Origin: Segniliparus sp051660745 | GTDB taxonomy: Bacteria > Actinomycetota > Actinomycetes > Mycobacteriales > Mycobacteriaceae | Direction: 5' to 3' | Length of the DNA: 64,000 nucleotides | Assembly (NCBI RefSeq): GCF_051660745.1 | Contig: NZ_JBOFQF010000042.1 | Coordinates: 62,001-126,000, forward strand | Position numbers and translations under genes: made by a program | Shown: positions 49,199 to 60,812 of the stretch, in pieces | Numbering within the stretch: the stretch's first letter is position 1 | Layout: every line of letters begins with the position of its first letter | The notes under the pieces: model-generated | Databases searched by the model: none | What the model was told of the DNA's origin: nothing | The model's input: the letters and a program-made list of their open reading frames with translations, nothing else

Positions 49199-51622
49199 TT
49201 ACAGACGTATGGTTTTTCCGATGTTGGCAAACCGCTCGGGGAAACAGGTCAGCACGATCACCTGCCCGGTCGTGGCGGCAAGCGCGTCGCGCATCTTCGC
49301 CAAGCGCTGCGGATCGCTGTGGCCGAGAGCGTCGTCGATGACCACTGGCGCGCCTTCGAGCGGGTCGACCAGCTTCGCGCACGCGAGCCGCACCAGCATG
49401 CTCACCTGCTCCTTCGCCCCTTCGGAGAGCGAGTCGAAGTCGACCGTCGTCCCGCGCAGCGTCCTGGTGTCGACGCGCAGCTGCCCGTCGAGCTGCACCG
49501 CGAAAGAGTCGCCGAACACCGCCGCGCCGAGCTCGTTGACCGCCCGCTCCAGCGGAGCGGCGTAACGGCTCTGCGCCGCGTCGCGCCGCGCGTTCACCGT
49601 CTCCCAAAGCAATTGGGCCGCTCGGGCGCGCTCCGCGACCCGGTCCAGCTCCTCCTGCGCGTGCGCCAGCTCGGCCCCGGTCGCGTCGAAGGTTTCCTGA
49701 TGCCCCGCCCGCGCCCCGACCGAGAGCCGTCCCGCCGTCTGCGCGGCCTCGTCGCGGACCGAGTCGAAGCGCTTGGCGAGCGCCTCGTCGCGCTGCTCGG
49801 CTGTCGCGACTTCGGTCCGCGCGGCGCCAAGATCCGCTTCGGCGACCCGGGCGCGGAGCTCGGCGAGCGCGCCCCGCGACTGATCGGCCGCCGCCTCAAA
49901 CTGCCGCGCCCGCTCCCGCAGCGGCTCGTCGGCCTCCTGCGCGCGGGCCTGCGCGAGCCGGTCCGCGATCCGCTCCAACTCGGCCTTTGCCGCAGACTCC
50001 CGTTCCTGGACCTCGCGAGTTTTCGCCTGCAGCCATTCCGCCGGCTGCGCCCCCGGATCGGCGGCGCTGTCGATCTCCGCGCCCAGCGCCCGGACCTGGC
50101 CGTCAAGGTCTTCTTGCGTCCGTGAGCCGAGCAGCGCCGTGAGCGCAAGCGTCCGCCGCTCCAGCTCCTCGGCCAGCAGCGCCCGCTCCTCAAGGCGGCG
50201 CTCCGCCTCTTCCGCCGACTGCGCCCCCGCCCGGCCCAAGGCTTCAGCCAGCGCTTCCTGCGCCTGCCGGAGCCGGGCCTCGATCCCCTCCCCTTGCTCG
50301 CCGGGGGTGATCCGCACCGTGAGCAGGCCCGGCACGACGATGTCGAGCGGGCGCAGCACGGCGCGGCGCACCGACGCGCCCGCGTCGGCTTCGAGCGGTT
50401 CGCCGTCGACCTCGATCCGCTGCGCCGCGTGGAAACCAATGTCGACAGCAGCGGACACGGCGAGCGCCTGCGCCTGCGCCACCTCCGCTTTCCGGGCCGC
50501 TTCCTGCGCCCTCTTGGCGAGTTGCGGGTCGATCGCGCCCGACAGCGCCGCCCTCGCCCGCCGCTGCGCCTCCACGGCCTCGGCCGATTGGCCGGACAAC
50601 GCCCGCAGCTGGGACAGTTCGGCCCGTTTGCGCTCCAGCCGGGCGGTCTGCTCGACCACCATCTCCTCGGCGGTTGCGACGAAGCCCGCCATGAGGCGTC
50701 CGCCCTGCGCCACCAGCCCCTCGACGGCCTTCGCGCGCTCGTCGTGCTCGGCGGCGAGACGCTGCCGGTCGGCCTGTTCCTTCGCGGCGGCCTGCGCTTG
50801 CGCCTGGGCCAGCGCGGCGCGCTCCTTCGCGAGGTCGAGATGCCCGTCGAGGCCGCGCACCGACTCCCACCTCTCCCTCGCCCGCCCGAGCGCCCCGGCT
50901 GCCTCCTCCCGCTCCACCCGCAACGCTGCGAGCTGGGCGGCAAGCTCGTCGTGCCGCTGGGAGTCCGTTTCCACAGACTCCAGCGCCTCGCGGGCCGCCG
51001 TATGCCGCGTCTGCGCGCCAGCCGCGCGCTCCTGCGCCGCGCGCAATTCGCCGGTCGGCCGTCCGCCTGGCGTGTGGTAACGCCGCACCTCGGCCTCGAT
51101 CCTCGCCAAGAGCGTGGTCTCCGTGCCGCTGAGCGTCACCGGCCCCGCCGCCGCGTCGAGCGCCTTGAGCAGCGCGGGGCAGCCGTCGACATCCGCCTGG
51201 CCCCGCGCGGTCTGCAGCATGCGCAGGGCCTTCCACAGCTCGAGGTCCACCGTCGCGGCGAGCATCGACTGCACCCGCTCGTGCGCGGCCTCCCCCGTGA
51301 GCTGCTCGCGTTTCGGCGCGAGGACGTCCAGCGTGGTCGCCGGGCGCTTGAGCCATTGCTTCGCGTAGACGAACCGATACGGGCCGCTCTCCACCTCGGC
51401 CTCGACGAAGGGGGCCGAGTCGGAGCCCTTCGGCGCGACCGCGCGCACTTGTTTGGTCTTCGAGGAGTCCTTCACTTCGAGGAGAAGGTCCAACGCCTCG
51501 ATCATCGAGGACTTCCCCGCCTCGTTCGGGCCCTCGACCACAGTCGTCCCCTCTGGGGCGAAGACGACCTCGCGCCCGGCCACGCCTCGGTAGTTGACCA
51601 ACTTCAACCGGTGCAGCCTCAC
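49199..51622 (-). CDS. SbcC/Rad50-like AAA ATPase (Rv1278-like)
   Basis: 807 residues. The Walker A site is GPNEAGKSS near residue 30. A long coiled coil rich in Ala/Glu/Arg follows from about 190 to 670, with a short central domain (about 410-450). The C-terminal part has the ABC signature-like LSEGAKEQVSML and Walker B APVVIDDALGHSD. This is the plan of SMC/Rad50-type DNA repair ATPases. The start is GTG at 51622, overlapping the nuclease stop by four bases (GTGA). Together they should form a nuclease complex, as Rv1277-Rv1278 are thought to. Confidence 0.88.
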   Translation of the reverse strand: MRLHRLKLVNYRGVAGREVVFAPEGTTVVEGPNEAGKSSMIEALDLLLEVKDSSKTKQVRAVAPKGSDSAPFVEAEVESGPYRFVYAKQWLKRPATTLDVLAPKREQLTGEAAHERVQSMLAATVDLELWKALRMLQTARGQADVDGCPALLKALDAAAGPVTLSGTETTLLARIEAEVRRYHTPGGRPTGELRAAQERAAGAQTRHTAAREALESVETDSQRHDELAAQLAALRVEREEAAGALGRARERWESVRGLDGHLDLAKERAALAQAQAQAAAKEQADRQRLAAEHDERAKAVEGLVAQGGRLMAGFVATAEEMVVEQTARLERKRAELSQLRALSGQSAEAVEAQRRARAALSGAIDPQLAKRAQEAARKAEVAQAQALAVSAAVDIGFHAAQRIEVDGEPLEADAGASVRRAVLRPLDIVVPGLLTVRITPGEQGEGIEARLRQAQEALAEALGRAGAQSAEEAERRLEERALLAEELERRTLALTALLGSRTQEDLDGQVRALGAEIDSAADPGAQPAEWLQAKTREVQERESAAKAELERIADRLAQARAQEADEPLRERARQFEAAADQSRGALAELRARVAEADLGAARTEVATAEQRDEALAKRFDSVRDEAAQTAGRLSVGARAGHQETFDATGAELAHAQEELDRVAERARAAQLLWETVNARRDAAQSRYAAPLERAVNELGAAVFGDSFAVQLDGQLRVDTRTLRGTTVDFDSLSEGAKEQVSMLVRLACAKLVDPLEGAPVVIDDALGHSDPQRLAKMRDALAATTGQVIVLTCFPERFANIGKTIRL

Positions 51623-52755
51623 GCTCCGTCCCCCTGCCCCGAGCTGAGCCGCAGGAGCAGGCCCAACGCCCGTTGCGCGTCGCCGCTGCCCGACCGAGCC
51701 TGCCCCGAGAGCTCGGCGACGGCCTCCCCGACGAACCCGGTGAAGCCCGCGAACTCCCCGTCCGCAGGCATCGTCGCCAGCTCGGTGTGCCGCTGCCACA
51801 GCTTCACGCTGGCGAACAACCTGCCGTGCCGTTCGAGGACTTCGTCGAGGGAGGCGCGCTCGGCGACGGACAGCGCGCCGCGCAACGCCAGCCGCAACAC
51901 TGCGGCGTCTTTGTCGGGGATCTTGGCCAGCGCCGCTTCGAGGATCGCGACGTCCGCGCCCGAGCTCATATCGTGGCGCAGCGTCGAGAACCGCCATCGG
52001 CCCACCCGTCTCGGCTCCACATGGGCGCGGTCGCCGTCCAGCTCGACCACAAGGACGGCCCCGGAATCCGTCTCGACGTCGTCGAAGTTCGTGGCCTCCG
52101 GGCTCCCCGAGTACCAGACCCGGTCCGCGACCTTGGTCGTGGAGTGCCGGTCGCCGAGCGCCACGTAATGGACCGGAGCCCGCTCCAGGTCGGCCAGCCG
52201 CATCATGCCCGGCATGGACGCGTCCGGGACGAGCACGTCCACCCCGCCATGGGCAACGAGCACCCGCAGCTCGCCCTCGGATCCGGCGCCCGCCTCGGCG
52301 AGCGCTTCCGCGACGAGCGAGGAGCCGGGGCGCTTGACGCGCCACGGCGCGGCGACGAGGACGACTCCCGGCCGCACCTCGCGCGTGGAGTCGAGCACCG
52401 TCACGTTCGGCGGGCGCTCGGCCAAGAACTGCGCGCTCGTGTAGATCGAGCCCGCCGAGAGCGGGTCGTGGTTGCCTGGCAGCAGGTAGAAGTCGGCCCC
52501 GGCCTGGCGCATCGCCTCCAACGCCCGGCTCACCGTCGCCGGGGCGAGCTGGTTGCTCTCGAACACGTCGCCGCACACCACGACGAACTCGCAGCCCTCC
52601 CGCGCCGCCAGCGCGCCGATCGAGCCGATCGCGGCGAGCCGCGCCGCCGTGTAGCGGGATTGCGCGTCCTCGTCGAGGAAATGCCGCGTCATGCCCAGCT
52701 GCCAGTCGGCAGTGTGCAGGAATTTGACGCTGCGCGGGGAACTCACAGCGCCCAT
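51619..52755 (-). CDS. Mre11/SbcD-like DNA repair exonuclease (Rv1277-like)
   Basis: 378 residues. Calcineurin-like phosphoesterase with the metal-binding motifs FLHTADWQLG, CGDVFESN, LPGNHDP and, later, VAHGGVD and YVALGDRHS. The usual GHxH is read here as GDRH. ATG at 52755 was chosen; GTG at 52746 is an alternative. It is coupled to the ATPase gene. Confidence 0.88.
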   Translation of the reverse strand: MGAVSSPRSVKFLHTADWQLGMTRHFLDEDAQSRYTAARLAAIGSIGALAAREGCEFVVVCGDVFESNQLAPATVSRALEAMRQAGADFYLLPGNHDPLSAGSIYTSAQFLAERPPNVTVLDSTREVRPGVVLVAAPWRVKRPGSSLVAEALAEAGAGSEGELRVLVAHGGVDVLVPDASMPGMMRLADLERAPVHYVALGDRHSTTKVADRVWYSGSPEATNFDDVETDSGAVLVVELDGDRAHVEPRRVGRWRFSTLRHDMSSGADVAILEAALAKIPDKDAAVLRLALRGALSVAERASLDEVLERHGRLFASVKLWQRHTELATMPADGEFAGFTGFVGEAVAELSGQARSGSGDAQRALGLLLRLSSGQGDGA

Positions 52756-52811
52756 GCTAGGGCAGAGCGCCGACAAAAACATGGAACAGCGTGAGGCGTA
52801 GGATCGCAGCT

Positions 52812-54320
<1,509 letters not shown>

Positions 54321-54352
54321 ATGTGACCCTAGCCATGCAGTAGGGTGGTCTC

Positions 54353-55273
54353 ATGAGCACCATCACATTCCTCGGCCTGGGGCAGATGGGCGGGCCGATG
54401 GCCGCGAACCTGGTCAAAGCCGGGCACCAGGTCGTCGGCTACGACCTCGCCCCGCAGGCGCGGGAGCACGCAGAGGCGGCCGGGGTGCGCGTCGCGGACC
54501 GCCCGAGCGCGGGCGCGGACGAGGCCGATTTCGTCATCACCATGCTCCCGACCGGGCAGCACGTCCTCGACGTGTACGCCGACCCTGCGGGACCGCTCGC
54601 CGCGTCCAGGCCGGACACCGTGTTCATCGACAGCTCGACCATCTCCGTCGGACAGGCAAAGGCCGCCGCGCAGCTCGCCGCCGAGGCGGGCAGGCGGGCG
54701 GTGGACGCCCCGGTCTCGGGCGGGGTCTTCGGCGCCCAAGCCGCCACGCTCACCTTCATGGTGGGCGGCGACGAGGCCGAAGTCGCCCAGGTGAAGGGCG
54801 TGCTGGAGTCCATGGGCAAGCGCATCGTGCATTGCGGGCCGCACGGAGCCGGGCAGGCCGCGAAGATCTGCAACAACATGGTGCTCGGCGTCTCCATGGC
54901 GGCCATCTCGGAGGCGTTCGTCCTCGGCGAGAAGCTCGGGCTCGACCCGCAGGTGTTCTACGACGTGGCCTCGACCTCCTCCGCCCAATGCTGGGCGCTG
55001 ACCACGAACTGCCCCATCCCAGGACCGGTGCCCGCGAGCCCCGCGAACCGGGACTACCAGGGCGGGTTCGCCACGGCGCTCATCGCCAAGGACCTCGCCC
55101 TCGCCGCAGAGGCCGCCGACGGGGCAGGGACGGCGACCGAGTTCGGCAGGCTCGCGGCGAAGCTCTTCCGGGAGCACGCCGACAGCGGAGCCGCGCGGCT
55201 CGACTTCTCATCCATCCTCGTGGCCCTTCGCGAACAGGCGGGCGGCCCGGACAATCAGGAGCAACACCTATGA
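54353..55273 (+). CDS. mmsB: 3-hydroxyisobutyrate dehydrogenase
   Basis: 306 residues. It oxidises 3-hydroxyisobutyrate to methylmalonate semialdehyde, the substrate of MmsA. Seen: Rossmann start FLGLGQMGGPMAANLVKAGH, DAPVSGGVFGAQAATL (substrate site) and the catalytic Lys in GAGQAAKICNNM. The stop overlaps the next ATG by three bases. Confidence 0.95.
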   Translation: MSTITFLGLGQMGGPMAANLVKAGHQVVGYDLAPQAREHAEAAGVRVADRPSAGADEADFVITMLPTGQHVLDVYADPAGPLAASRPDTVFIDSSTISVGQAKAAAQLAAEAGRRAVDAPVSGGVFGAQAATLTFMVGGDEAEVAQVKGVLESMGKRIVHCGPHGAGQAAKICNNMVLGVSMAAISEAFVLGEKLGLDPQVFYDVASTSSAQCWALTTNCPIPGPVPASPANRDYQGGFATALIAKDLALAAEAADGAGTATEFGRLAAKLFREHADSGAARLDFSSILVALREQAGGPDNQEQHL

Positions 55274-56340
55274 CGACAGGACCGCTCGCAGGCGTCCGAG
55301 TGCTGGAATTCGCCGGGATCGGCCCAGGGCCGCATGCCGCCGTGCTGCTCGCCAACCTGGGTGCCGACGTGGTCCGGGTGCAGCGGCCCACCGAGCCGCT
55401 GACCCCGGACCAGCAGCTGCGCGGACGGCGCACAGTGATCGCCAATCTGCGCGATCCCGAGCAGCTCGCACAGGTCAAGTCCCTGGTCGAGCGCGCCGAC
55501 GTGCTGATCGAGGGCTTCCGCCCCGGCGTGATGGAGCGCAACGGGCTCGGCCCCGACGACTGCGCCGCGCTCAACCCCAAGCTGGTCTACGGGCGGATCA
55601 CCGGCTGGGGCCAAGAGGGGCCGTTCGCCCCGCGCGCCGGGCACGACCTCAACTACGTGGGGCTGACCGGGATCCTGCACGCCATCGGCCCGGCGGACTC
55701 CCCTCCCCCGCCGCCGCTCAACATGGTCGCCGACTTCGGCGGCGGCTCGATGTTCCTCGTGCTCGGTGTCCTCGCCGCGCTGGTGGAGCGGGAGCGCTCC
55801 GGGCTCGGCCAGACTGTCGACGCGGCGATGGTGGACGGCGTCGGCGCGCTCTCGCACTTCATCTGGTCGTTCCGCGACGCGGGGCTGTGGACCGACGAGC
55901 GGGAGGACAACCTCCTCGACGGCGCGGCTCCGTTCTACCGGACCTACGAGACCTCGGACGGCAAATACATCGCGGTCGGGGCCATCGAGCCGCAGTTCTA
56001 CGCCCAGCTGCTCGCCGGGCTCGGACTGCAGGCCGACGACCTGCCGTTCCAGCTCGACAAGAGCAGCTGGCCGGAGCTGTCCAAAACGTTCGCGGGAATC
56101 TTCCAGACCAAGACCAGGGACGAGTGGGCCGCGATCTTCGAGAACACGGACGCCTGCACGACGCCGGTGCTGTCGTTCGCCGAGGCCCCGAAGCATCCGC
56201 ACATGGCCGCACGCGCGAACCTGCTCGACGTGGACGGGACCACCCTGCCCGCCCCCGCCCCCCGGTTCTCCCGGACTCCGGGCGAGCTGGCCGGGCCGCC
56301 GCCGTCGCAGCCGAGCGACCCCGCTACGCTCTGGCGCTGA
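55270..56340 (+). CDS. mcr: Alpha-methylacyl-CoA racemase (CaiB/BaiF family)
   Basis: 356 residues, CoA-transferase-fold racemase. The general-base residues fit AMACR: His125 in RAGHDLNYVGLTG and Asp155 in NMVADFGGGS, as His126/Asp156 in M. tuberculosis MCR. It turns R- into S-2-methylacyl-CoA so that branched chains can enter beta-oxidation. It is coupled to mmsB (ATGA). Confidence 0.9.
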   Translation: MTTGPLAGVRVLEFAGIGPGPHAAVLLANLGADVVRVQRPTEPLTPDQQLRGRRTVIANLRDPEQLAQVKSLVERADVLIEGFRPGVMERNGLGPDDCAALNPKLVYGRITGWGQEGPFAPRAGHDLNYVGLTGILHAIGPADSPPPPPLNMVADFGGGSMFLVLGVLAALVERERSGLGQTVDAAMVDGVGALSHFIWSFRDAGLWTDEREDNLLDGAAPFYRTYETSDGKYIAVGAIEPQFYAQLLAGLGLQADDLPFQLDKSSWPELSKTFAGIFQTKTRDEWAAIFENTDACTTPVLSFAEAPKHPHMAARANLLDVDGTTLPAPAPRFSRTPGELAGPPPSQPSDPATLWR

Positions 56341-56941
56341 GCTTCGCCACACCCGGCCCGGAGAGGTCTTCGAGCGCCGACGGACGCCCGGCGAACGCCA
56401 TGGCCAAGGCCTCTCCCGGCCCCTTGACCTCAAGGCCCTTGCCCCAGGACCAGTCCAGGTCCGTCGCGACGAGCCGGGTCCCACGGGCCCGCAACCCGCC
56501 GCGCAGGATCGGGTGCGTCGGCAGGAAGTCGAGCACCGCGCGCAACCGGTCCTGCGGGATCTCCCGCGCAAGCCCGAACGGGCGGCGGATGTCTTGGTGG
56601 TGGACCAGACAGTCCGTCAACCCCGCCCTCCCGCCGAACAATGCCATCAGGCCGCGCGGGCGCAGGTTCGCCTGCAGCCGCCCGAGCAGCTCCTCCGTGC
56701 TCTGCCCCGCGGCCCGCGCGACCTCGGCCTCGTTCACCCGGTCCGGGGTCAGCCCGCCCGAGACGAAGCGTTTCGCCAGCTCGACGGGCCCGAGGCTGTC
56801 GTAGCTGATCACGTGCGCCACAACGTCGCGCACCCGCCATTTCGCGCAGAGCGTCGGGGCGTCCCACTGCTCGGGGGAGAGCGATTGCAGCAGCGACACG
56901 AGGTCGGCGCGTTCGGCTTCGAGGAGATGTATGGCAGTCAT
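56324..56941 (-). CDS. Maleylpyruvate isomerase family protein (TIGR03085-like)
   Basis: 205 residues, a DinB/MDMPI helical bundle. HLLEAERADLVSLL, LCAKWRVRDVVAHV and LVHHQDIRRPFGL are family motifs, with His residues at the metal-site positions. It is shorter than the paralog at 6158 and lacks its C-terminal domain. ATG at 56941 was chosen; 56959 is possible. Its 3' end overlaps the convergent racemase gene by 17 bp. Confidence 0.75.
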   Translation of the reverse strand: MTAIHLLEAERADLVSLLQSLSPEQWDAPTLCAKWRVRDVVAHVISYDSLGPVELAKRFVSGGLTPDRVNEAEVARAAGQSTEELLGRLQANLRPRGLMALFGGRAGLTDCLVHHQDIRRPFGLAREIPQDRLRAVLDFLPTHPILRGGLRARGTRLVATDLDWSWGKGLEVKGPGEALAMAFAGRPSALEDLSGPGVAKLSARA

Positions 56942-57113
56942 GGCGATGAGCCTACTCATGGCTGCCACCGGATCGACAAGCTGATCGATCATGGGAATCT
57001 GCCGTTCCTCTCCGCGAGGCGTCCGACAAGAGATATCCGACACTATTCAGTATGTGACGCCCTACAATGGCCGCATAGCCCGCCCGAGCGCCGCCGTGAG
57101 TATCAGGAGTCCC

Positions 57114-57713
57114 ATGCGCAGAAACTACCTCGCTTCAGCGGTCGCGATCCTTGTTGTCGCGCTTGCGCCTGCCAGCGCCGCCGACACCACGCCCTTCCCG
57201 TCGAGCGAGATCGACAGCCTCCTCCCGGCCCGCGACGAGCTCCTCTCGCTCGCACCGCCGAAGGCCTTGGAAGTCAAAGCTTCGCGGATGGCCAAAGATC
57301 AGGTCACTGGCAGCTGGCTCAAATGCCCCGGGGCGAGAGGGGTCGAGGACGAGCTGGCGTTCGACAGCACTGTCGCCGACACCCGGCGCTGGTCGGTGGA
57401 CGGGGGATATTCCGGCGAGATCGCCGTCGGCGTGTACCCCGACCCGCAAACCGCGAGCGCATCATTCGCCTGCGACACCGGGGAGATGCGCAAACGCCAC
57501 GCGGCCGAGACGACCGCAGACACGATCCAGTGGCACGGGTCCAAGACATGCCAGCCCCTCGGGACAGATCCTCTGACCCCCTGCATACCCATTCCCCTGA
57601 CAGGGGAGGCCCGCCTGGTCGGCAACGTCATCGTGGAGGTCGAAACGAGTCGCGACGCAGGCGTGACCGCCGCCGTCGCGAACCTCATCGCGCAACGCGC
57701 CAGGCGGAGATAG
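57114..57713 (+). CDS. Secreted protein with four cysteines, PknH-sensor-like
   Basis: 199 residues with a Sec signal (MRRNYLASAVAILVVALAPASA, cut about residue 22). The mature part has four cysteines, in KCPG, FACD, KTCQ and TPCI, and a pattern (FPSSEIDSLLPARDELLSL, then a VYPDPQTASASF stretch) that recalls the extracellular sensor domain of PknH/LpqQ-like mycobacterial proteins, which also has two disulfides. ATG at 57114 has AGGAG upstream. The family assignment is tentative. Confidence 0.6.
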   Translation: MRRNYLASAVAILVVALAPASAADTTPFPSSEIDSLLPARDELLSLAPPKALEVKASRMAKDQVTGSWLKCPGARGVEDELAFDSTVADTRRWSVDGGYSGEIAVGVYPDPQTASASFACDTGEMRKRHAAETTADTIQWHGSKTCQPLGTDPLTPCIPIPLTGEARLVGNVIVEVETSRDAGVTAAVANLIAQRARRR

Positions 57714-57729
57714 CGCTCACTTCACCGGC

Positions 57730-59859
57730 TCACTTCACCCCGGCCGCGTCCATTCCCTTGAGCTCTTTCTTGTACTCGGCCAGCTCGTCGCGCAACCGAG
57801 CCGCGAGCTCGAAGCGCAGATCGCGGGCGGCGGAGAGCATCTGCTCGTTCAGCTCGTCGATGAGCGCGACCAGATCCGACCTCGGCGTGCCGCCGGAGCC
57901 TGCCTTCTTCTTCGCGGTCCGCTTCTCCGTCTTGCCGTTCTTCGCGTCCACCTCTGCGGTGTCGGCGGACTCCTCGTAGACCCGGTCGAGGATGTCGGCG
58001 ATCTTCTTGCGCAGCGGCTGGGGGTCGATCCCGCGCTCGGTGTTGTAGGCGACCTGCTTCTCGCGGCGGCGCTCGGTCTCGTCGATGGCGTTGCGCATCG
58101 AGTCGGTGATCTTGTCCGCGTACATGTGCACCTCGCCGCTCACGTTGCGCGCGGCGCGGCCGATGGTCTGGATGAGGCTCGTGGTCGAGCGCAGGAAGCC
58201 TTCCTTGTCCGCGTCGAGGATGGACACGAGCGACACCTCCGGCAGGTCGAGGCCCTCGCGGAGGAGGTTGATGCCGACGAGCACGTCGTACTCCCCGCGC
58301 CGCAGCTCCCGAAGGAGCTCGACCCGGCGGAGGGTGTCGATGTCCGAGTGCAGGTAGCGGACCCGGATCCCGAGCTCCAAGAGGTAGTCGGTGAGGTCTT
58401 CGGCCATCTTCTTGGTGAGCGTGGTGACCAGCACGCGCTCGTCCCGCTCGGCCCGCAGCCGGATCTCGTGCACCAGGTCGTCGATCTGCCCCTGCGTCGG
58501 CTTGACGACGACCTGCGGGTCCACCAGGCCGGTCGGGCGGATCACCTGCTCCACGAACTCGCCGCCCGCCTGGCCCAGCTCGTATTTGCCGGGGGTCGCG
58601 GACAGGTACACGGTCTGCCCCACCCGCTCGGAGAACTCCTCCCAGGTGAGCGGCCTGTTGTCCACGGCGGACGGCAGCCGGAAGCCGTATTCGACGAGGT
58701 TGCGCTTGCGCGCCATGTCGCCCTCGAACATCGCCCCGATCTGCGGCACCGTGACGTGGGACTCGTCGATGACGGTGAGGAAGTCCTCGGGGAAGTAGTC
58801 GAGGAGGGTCGCGGGCGCGGTGCCGGGGCCGCGCCCGTCCATATGCCGCGAGTAGTTCTCGATGCCGGAGCAGAACCCGACCTGCTGGATCATCTCCAGG
58901 TCGTACTCGGTGCGCATGCGCAGCCGCTGCGCCTCCAAGAGCTTGCCCTGCGCCTCCAAGGCCTCCAGGCGTTCCGCGAGCTCTTGGCGGATCGCCTCCA
59001 TGACGTGGCCCATCCGGTTCTCGCCGGTGATGTAGTGGGTCGCGGGGAAGATCCGCACCTGGTCCACCTCGGCGACCACGTCGCCGGTGAGCTTGTTCAG
59101 GTAGCTGAGCCCGTCGATCTCGTCGCCGAAGAACTCGACCCGGATCGCGAACTCCTCGTACGCGGGGATGATCTCCAACGTGTCGCCCCGGACGCGGAAC
59201 GTCCCACGGGTGAACGCGACGTCGTTGCGGGCGTACTGCATGTCGACCAGGAGCCGCAGGAGCTGGTCGCGGGCCACCTCCTGGCCTTTGACGAGGAGCA
59301 CCGAGCGGTCCAGGTAGGACTGCGGCGAGCCGAGGCCGTAGATGCAGCTCACCGACGCGACCACGACCACGTCCCGCCGGGACAGCAGGCTCCGGGTGGC
59401 CGAGTGGCGCAGCCGCTCGACGTCGTCGTTGATCGAGGAGTCCTTCTCGATGTAGGTGTCGCTCTGGGCGATGTACGCCTCGGGCTGGTAGTAGTCGTAG
59501 TAGGAGACGAAGTACTCGACGGCGTTCTTGGGCAGCATCTCGCGCAGCTCGTTCGCCAACTGCGCCGCGAGCGTCTTGTTCGGGGCCATCACCAAAGCGG
59601 GCCGCTGCAGGCGCTCGATGAGCCAGGCCGTGGTCGCCGACTTGCCCGTGCCGGTGGCGCCGAGGAGGACCACGTCGCGCTCCCCCGCCTCGACCCGGCG
59701 CTGCAGCTCCGCGATGGCGCTCGGCTGGTCCCCGGCGGGCTGGTGCTCGCTCACCACCTCGAAGGGCTGCTCCAGCCTGCGGACCTCGGCGAGCATGCCC
59801 GGCGGAACCGCGCCGAGCGGGTAGTCATGCTCGTGGTCCATCTCGCTTGCGAACGCCAT
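57730..59859 (-). CDS. uvrB: Excinuclease ABC subunit B
   Basis: 709 residues. Damage verification in nucleotide excision repair. Walker A GATGTGKS, the beta-hairpin YYDYYQPEAYIAQSDTYIEKD, helicase motif VTVIDESHVTVPQ, QTIGRAARN and the C-terminal UVR motif (LIDELNEQMLSAARDLRFE). Between the helicase core and UVR there is a Lys/Thr-rich stretch. Normal length for actinobacteria. Confidence 0.98.
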   Translation of the reverse strand: MAFASEMDHEHDYPLGAVPPGMLAEVRRLEQPFEVVSEHQPAGDQPSAIAELQRRVEAGERDVVLLGATGTGKSATTAWLIERLQRPALVMAPNKTLAAQLANELREMLPKNAVEYFVSYYDYYQPEAYIAQSDTYIEKDSSINDDVERLRHSATRSLLSRRDVVVVASVSCIYGLGSPQSYLDRSVLLVKGQEVARDQLLRLLVDMQYARNDVAFTRGTFRVRGDTLEIIPAYEEFAIRVEFFGDEIDGLSYLNKLTGDVVAEVDQVRIFPATHYITGENRMGHVMEAIRQELAERLEALEAQGKLLEAQRLRMRTEYDLEMIQQVGFCSGIENYSRHMDGRGPGTAPATLLDYFPEDFLTVIDESHVTVPQIGAMFEGDMARKRNLVEYGFRLPSAVDNRPLTWEEFSERVGQTVYLSATPGKYELGQAGGEFVEQVIRPTGLVDPQVVVKPTQGQIDDLVHEIRLRAERDERVLVTTLTKKMAEDLTDYLLELGIRVRYLHSDIDTLRRVELLRELRRGEYDVLVGINLLREGLDLPEVSLVSILDADKEGFLRSTTSLIQTIGRAARNVSGEVHMYADKITDSMRNAIDETERRREKQVAYNTERGIDPQPLRKKIADILDRVYEESADTAEVDAKNGKTEKRTAKKKAGSGGTPRSDLVALIDELNEQMLSAARDLRFELAARLRDELAEYKKELKGMDAAGVK

Positions 59860-59908
59860 GGCTCCAGAGTACCCAGGGGCGCCGACAGGTTCGGCGGCGA
59901 AGAAGCCG

Positions 59909-60721
59909 CTAGGGGGCGTAGAGCTCCGACCGCATGTCGTCGAAGGCGTGGTTGTGCGGGGTGACGGTCTTGTCCCGCGCCCTGGCGACGTCGATCTCGG
60001 CGAAGAGGATCCCGTCCTCGTCCGCTTCGATCGGCCCGGCGACCGGGAAACCCTCCGGATTCACAATGACGCTGCCGCCGATCCACGTCACGCCGCGCTC
60101 GACCGCGTGCCGGTCCGCCGCCGCGACGAAGATGCGGTTGTAGGCGGCGGAAGCCTGCACTTTGACCACTTCGATCGACCGCTCTCCCGCCGGGGCCCCG
60201 GTCACCGGCCAGTTCGTCGGCACCACGAGCACGTCGGCCCCGGCGAGGGCCGCCGCGCGGGGCCATTCCGGGAACTCCAAGTCGTAGCAGATCATCATCG
60301 ACACGCGGGCATGCTCGGTGTCCACAACGGGCGGGCGGGCGGAGCCAGCGGCGAAGACCAGCTTCTCCCGGTCCCAGAGGTGCGCCTTGCGGTAGACCGC
60401 CCGCACCTCGCCCCGGTCGACCAGGGCCGCGCTGTTGTAGAGCCGCCCGTCCTGGCCCGACTCGCAGAACCCGGCGACGAGGACCAGGCCGAGCCGCGCC
60501 GTCAAGGCCTGCCATTCCCGCAGCGAGGGGCCGTCCGCCTGCTCGGCGCAGGACCGGGCCTCGGCCTCGTCCGCGAAGACGTAGCCGCTCGTCGCCAGCT
60601 CCGGCAGGACGACGAGATCCGCCCCGCCGTCCGCCGCCAATCGCACTGTTTCCGCAGCGAGCGCGCGGTTCTCCGCGAGCTCGCCCACTCGAGGGGCGAT
60701 CTGGCAGACGGCGAGGATCAC
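59909..60721 (-). CDS. Carbon-nitrogen hydrolase (nitrilase superfamily amidase)
   Basis: 270 residues. The catalytic triad is Glu in VVLPELATSGY, Lys in VYRKAHLWDREK and Cys in MMICYDLEFPEW. By its motifs it belongs to the aliphatic amidase/omega-amidase-like branch; the substrate is not known. The start is GTG at 60721. It is 50 bp before uvrB, same strand. Confidence 0.88.
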   Translation of the reverse strand: MILAVCQIAPRVGELAENRALAAETVRLAADGGADLVVLPELATSGYVFADEAEARSCAEQADGPSLREWQALTARLGLVLVAGFCESGQDGRLYNSAALVDRGEVRAVYRKAHLWDREKLVFAAGSARPPVVDTEHARVSMMICYDLEFPEWPRAAALAGADVLVVPTNWPVTGAPAGERSIEVVKVQASAAYNRIFVAAADRHAVERGVTWIGGSVIVNPEGFPVAGPIEADEDGILFAEIDVARARDKTVTPHNHAFDDMRSELYAP

Positions 60722-60812
60722 AGCGCAACAGTATCGGAGCGCCGCGCCGCCCGCGCGGCGAATAGAGCCGCCGGGGCTTCTGCGAGGGCCGCCCCGGTCC
60801 TAGGATGCGTCC

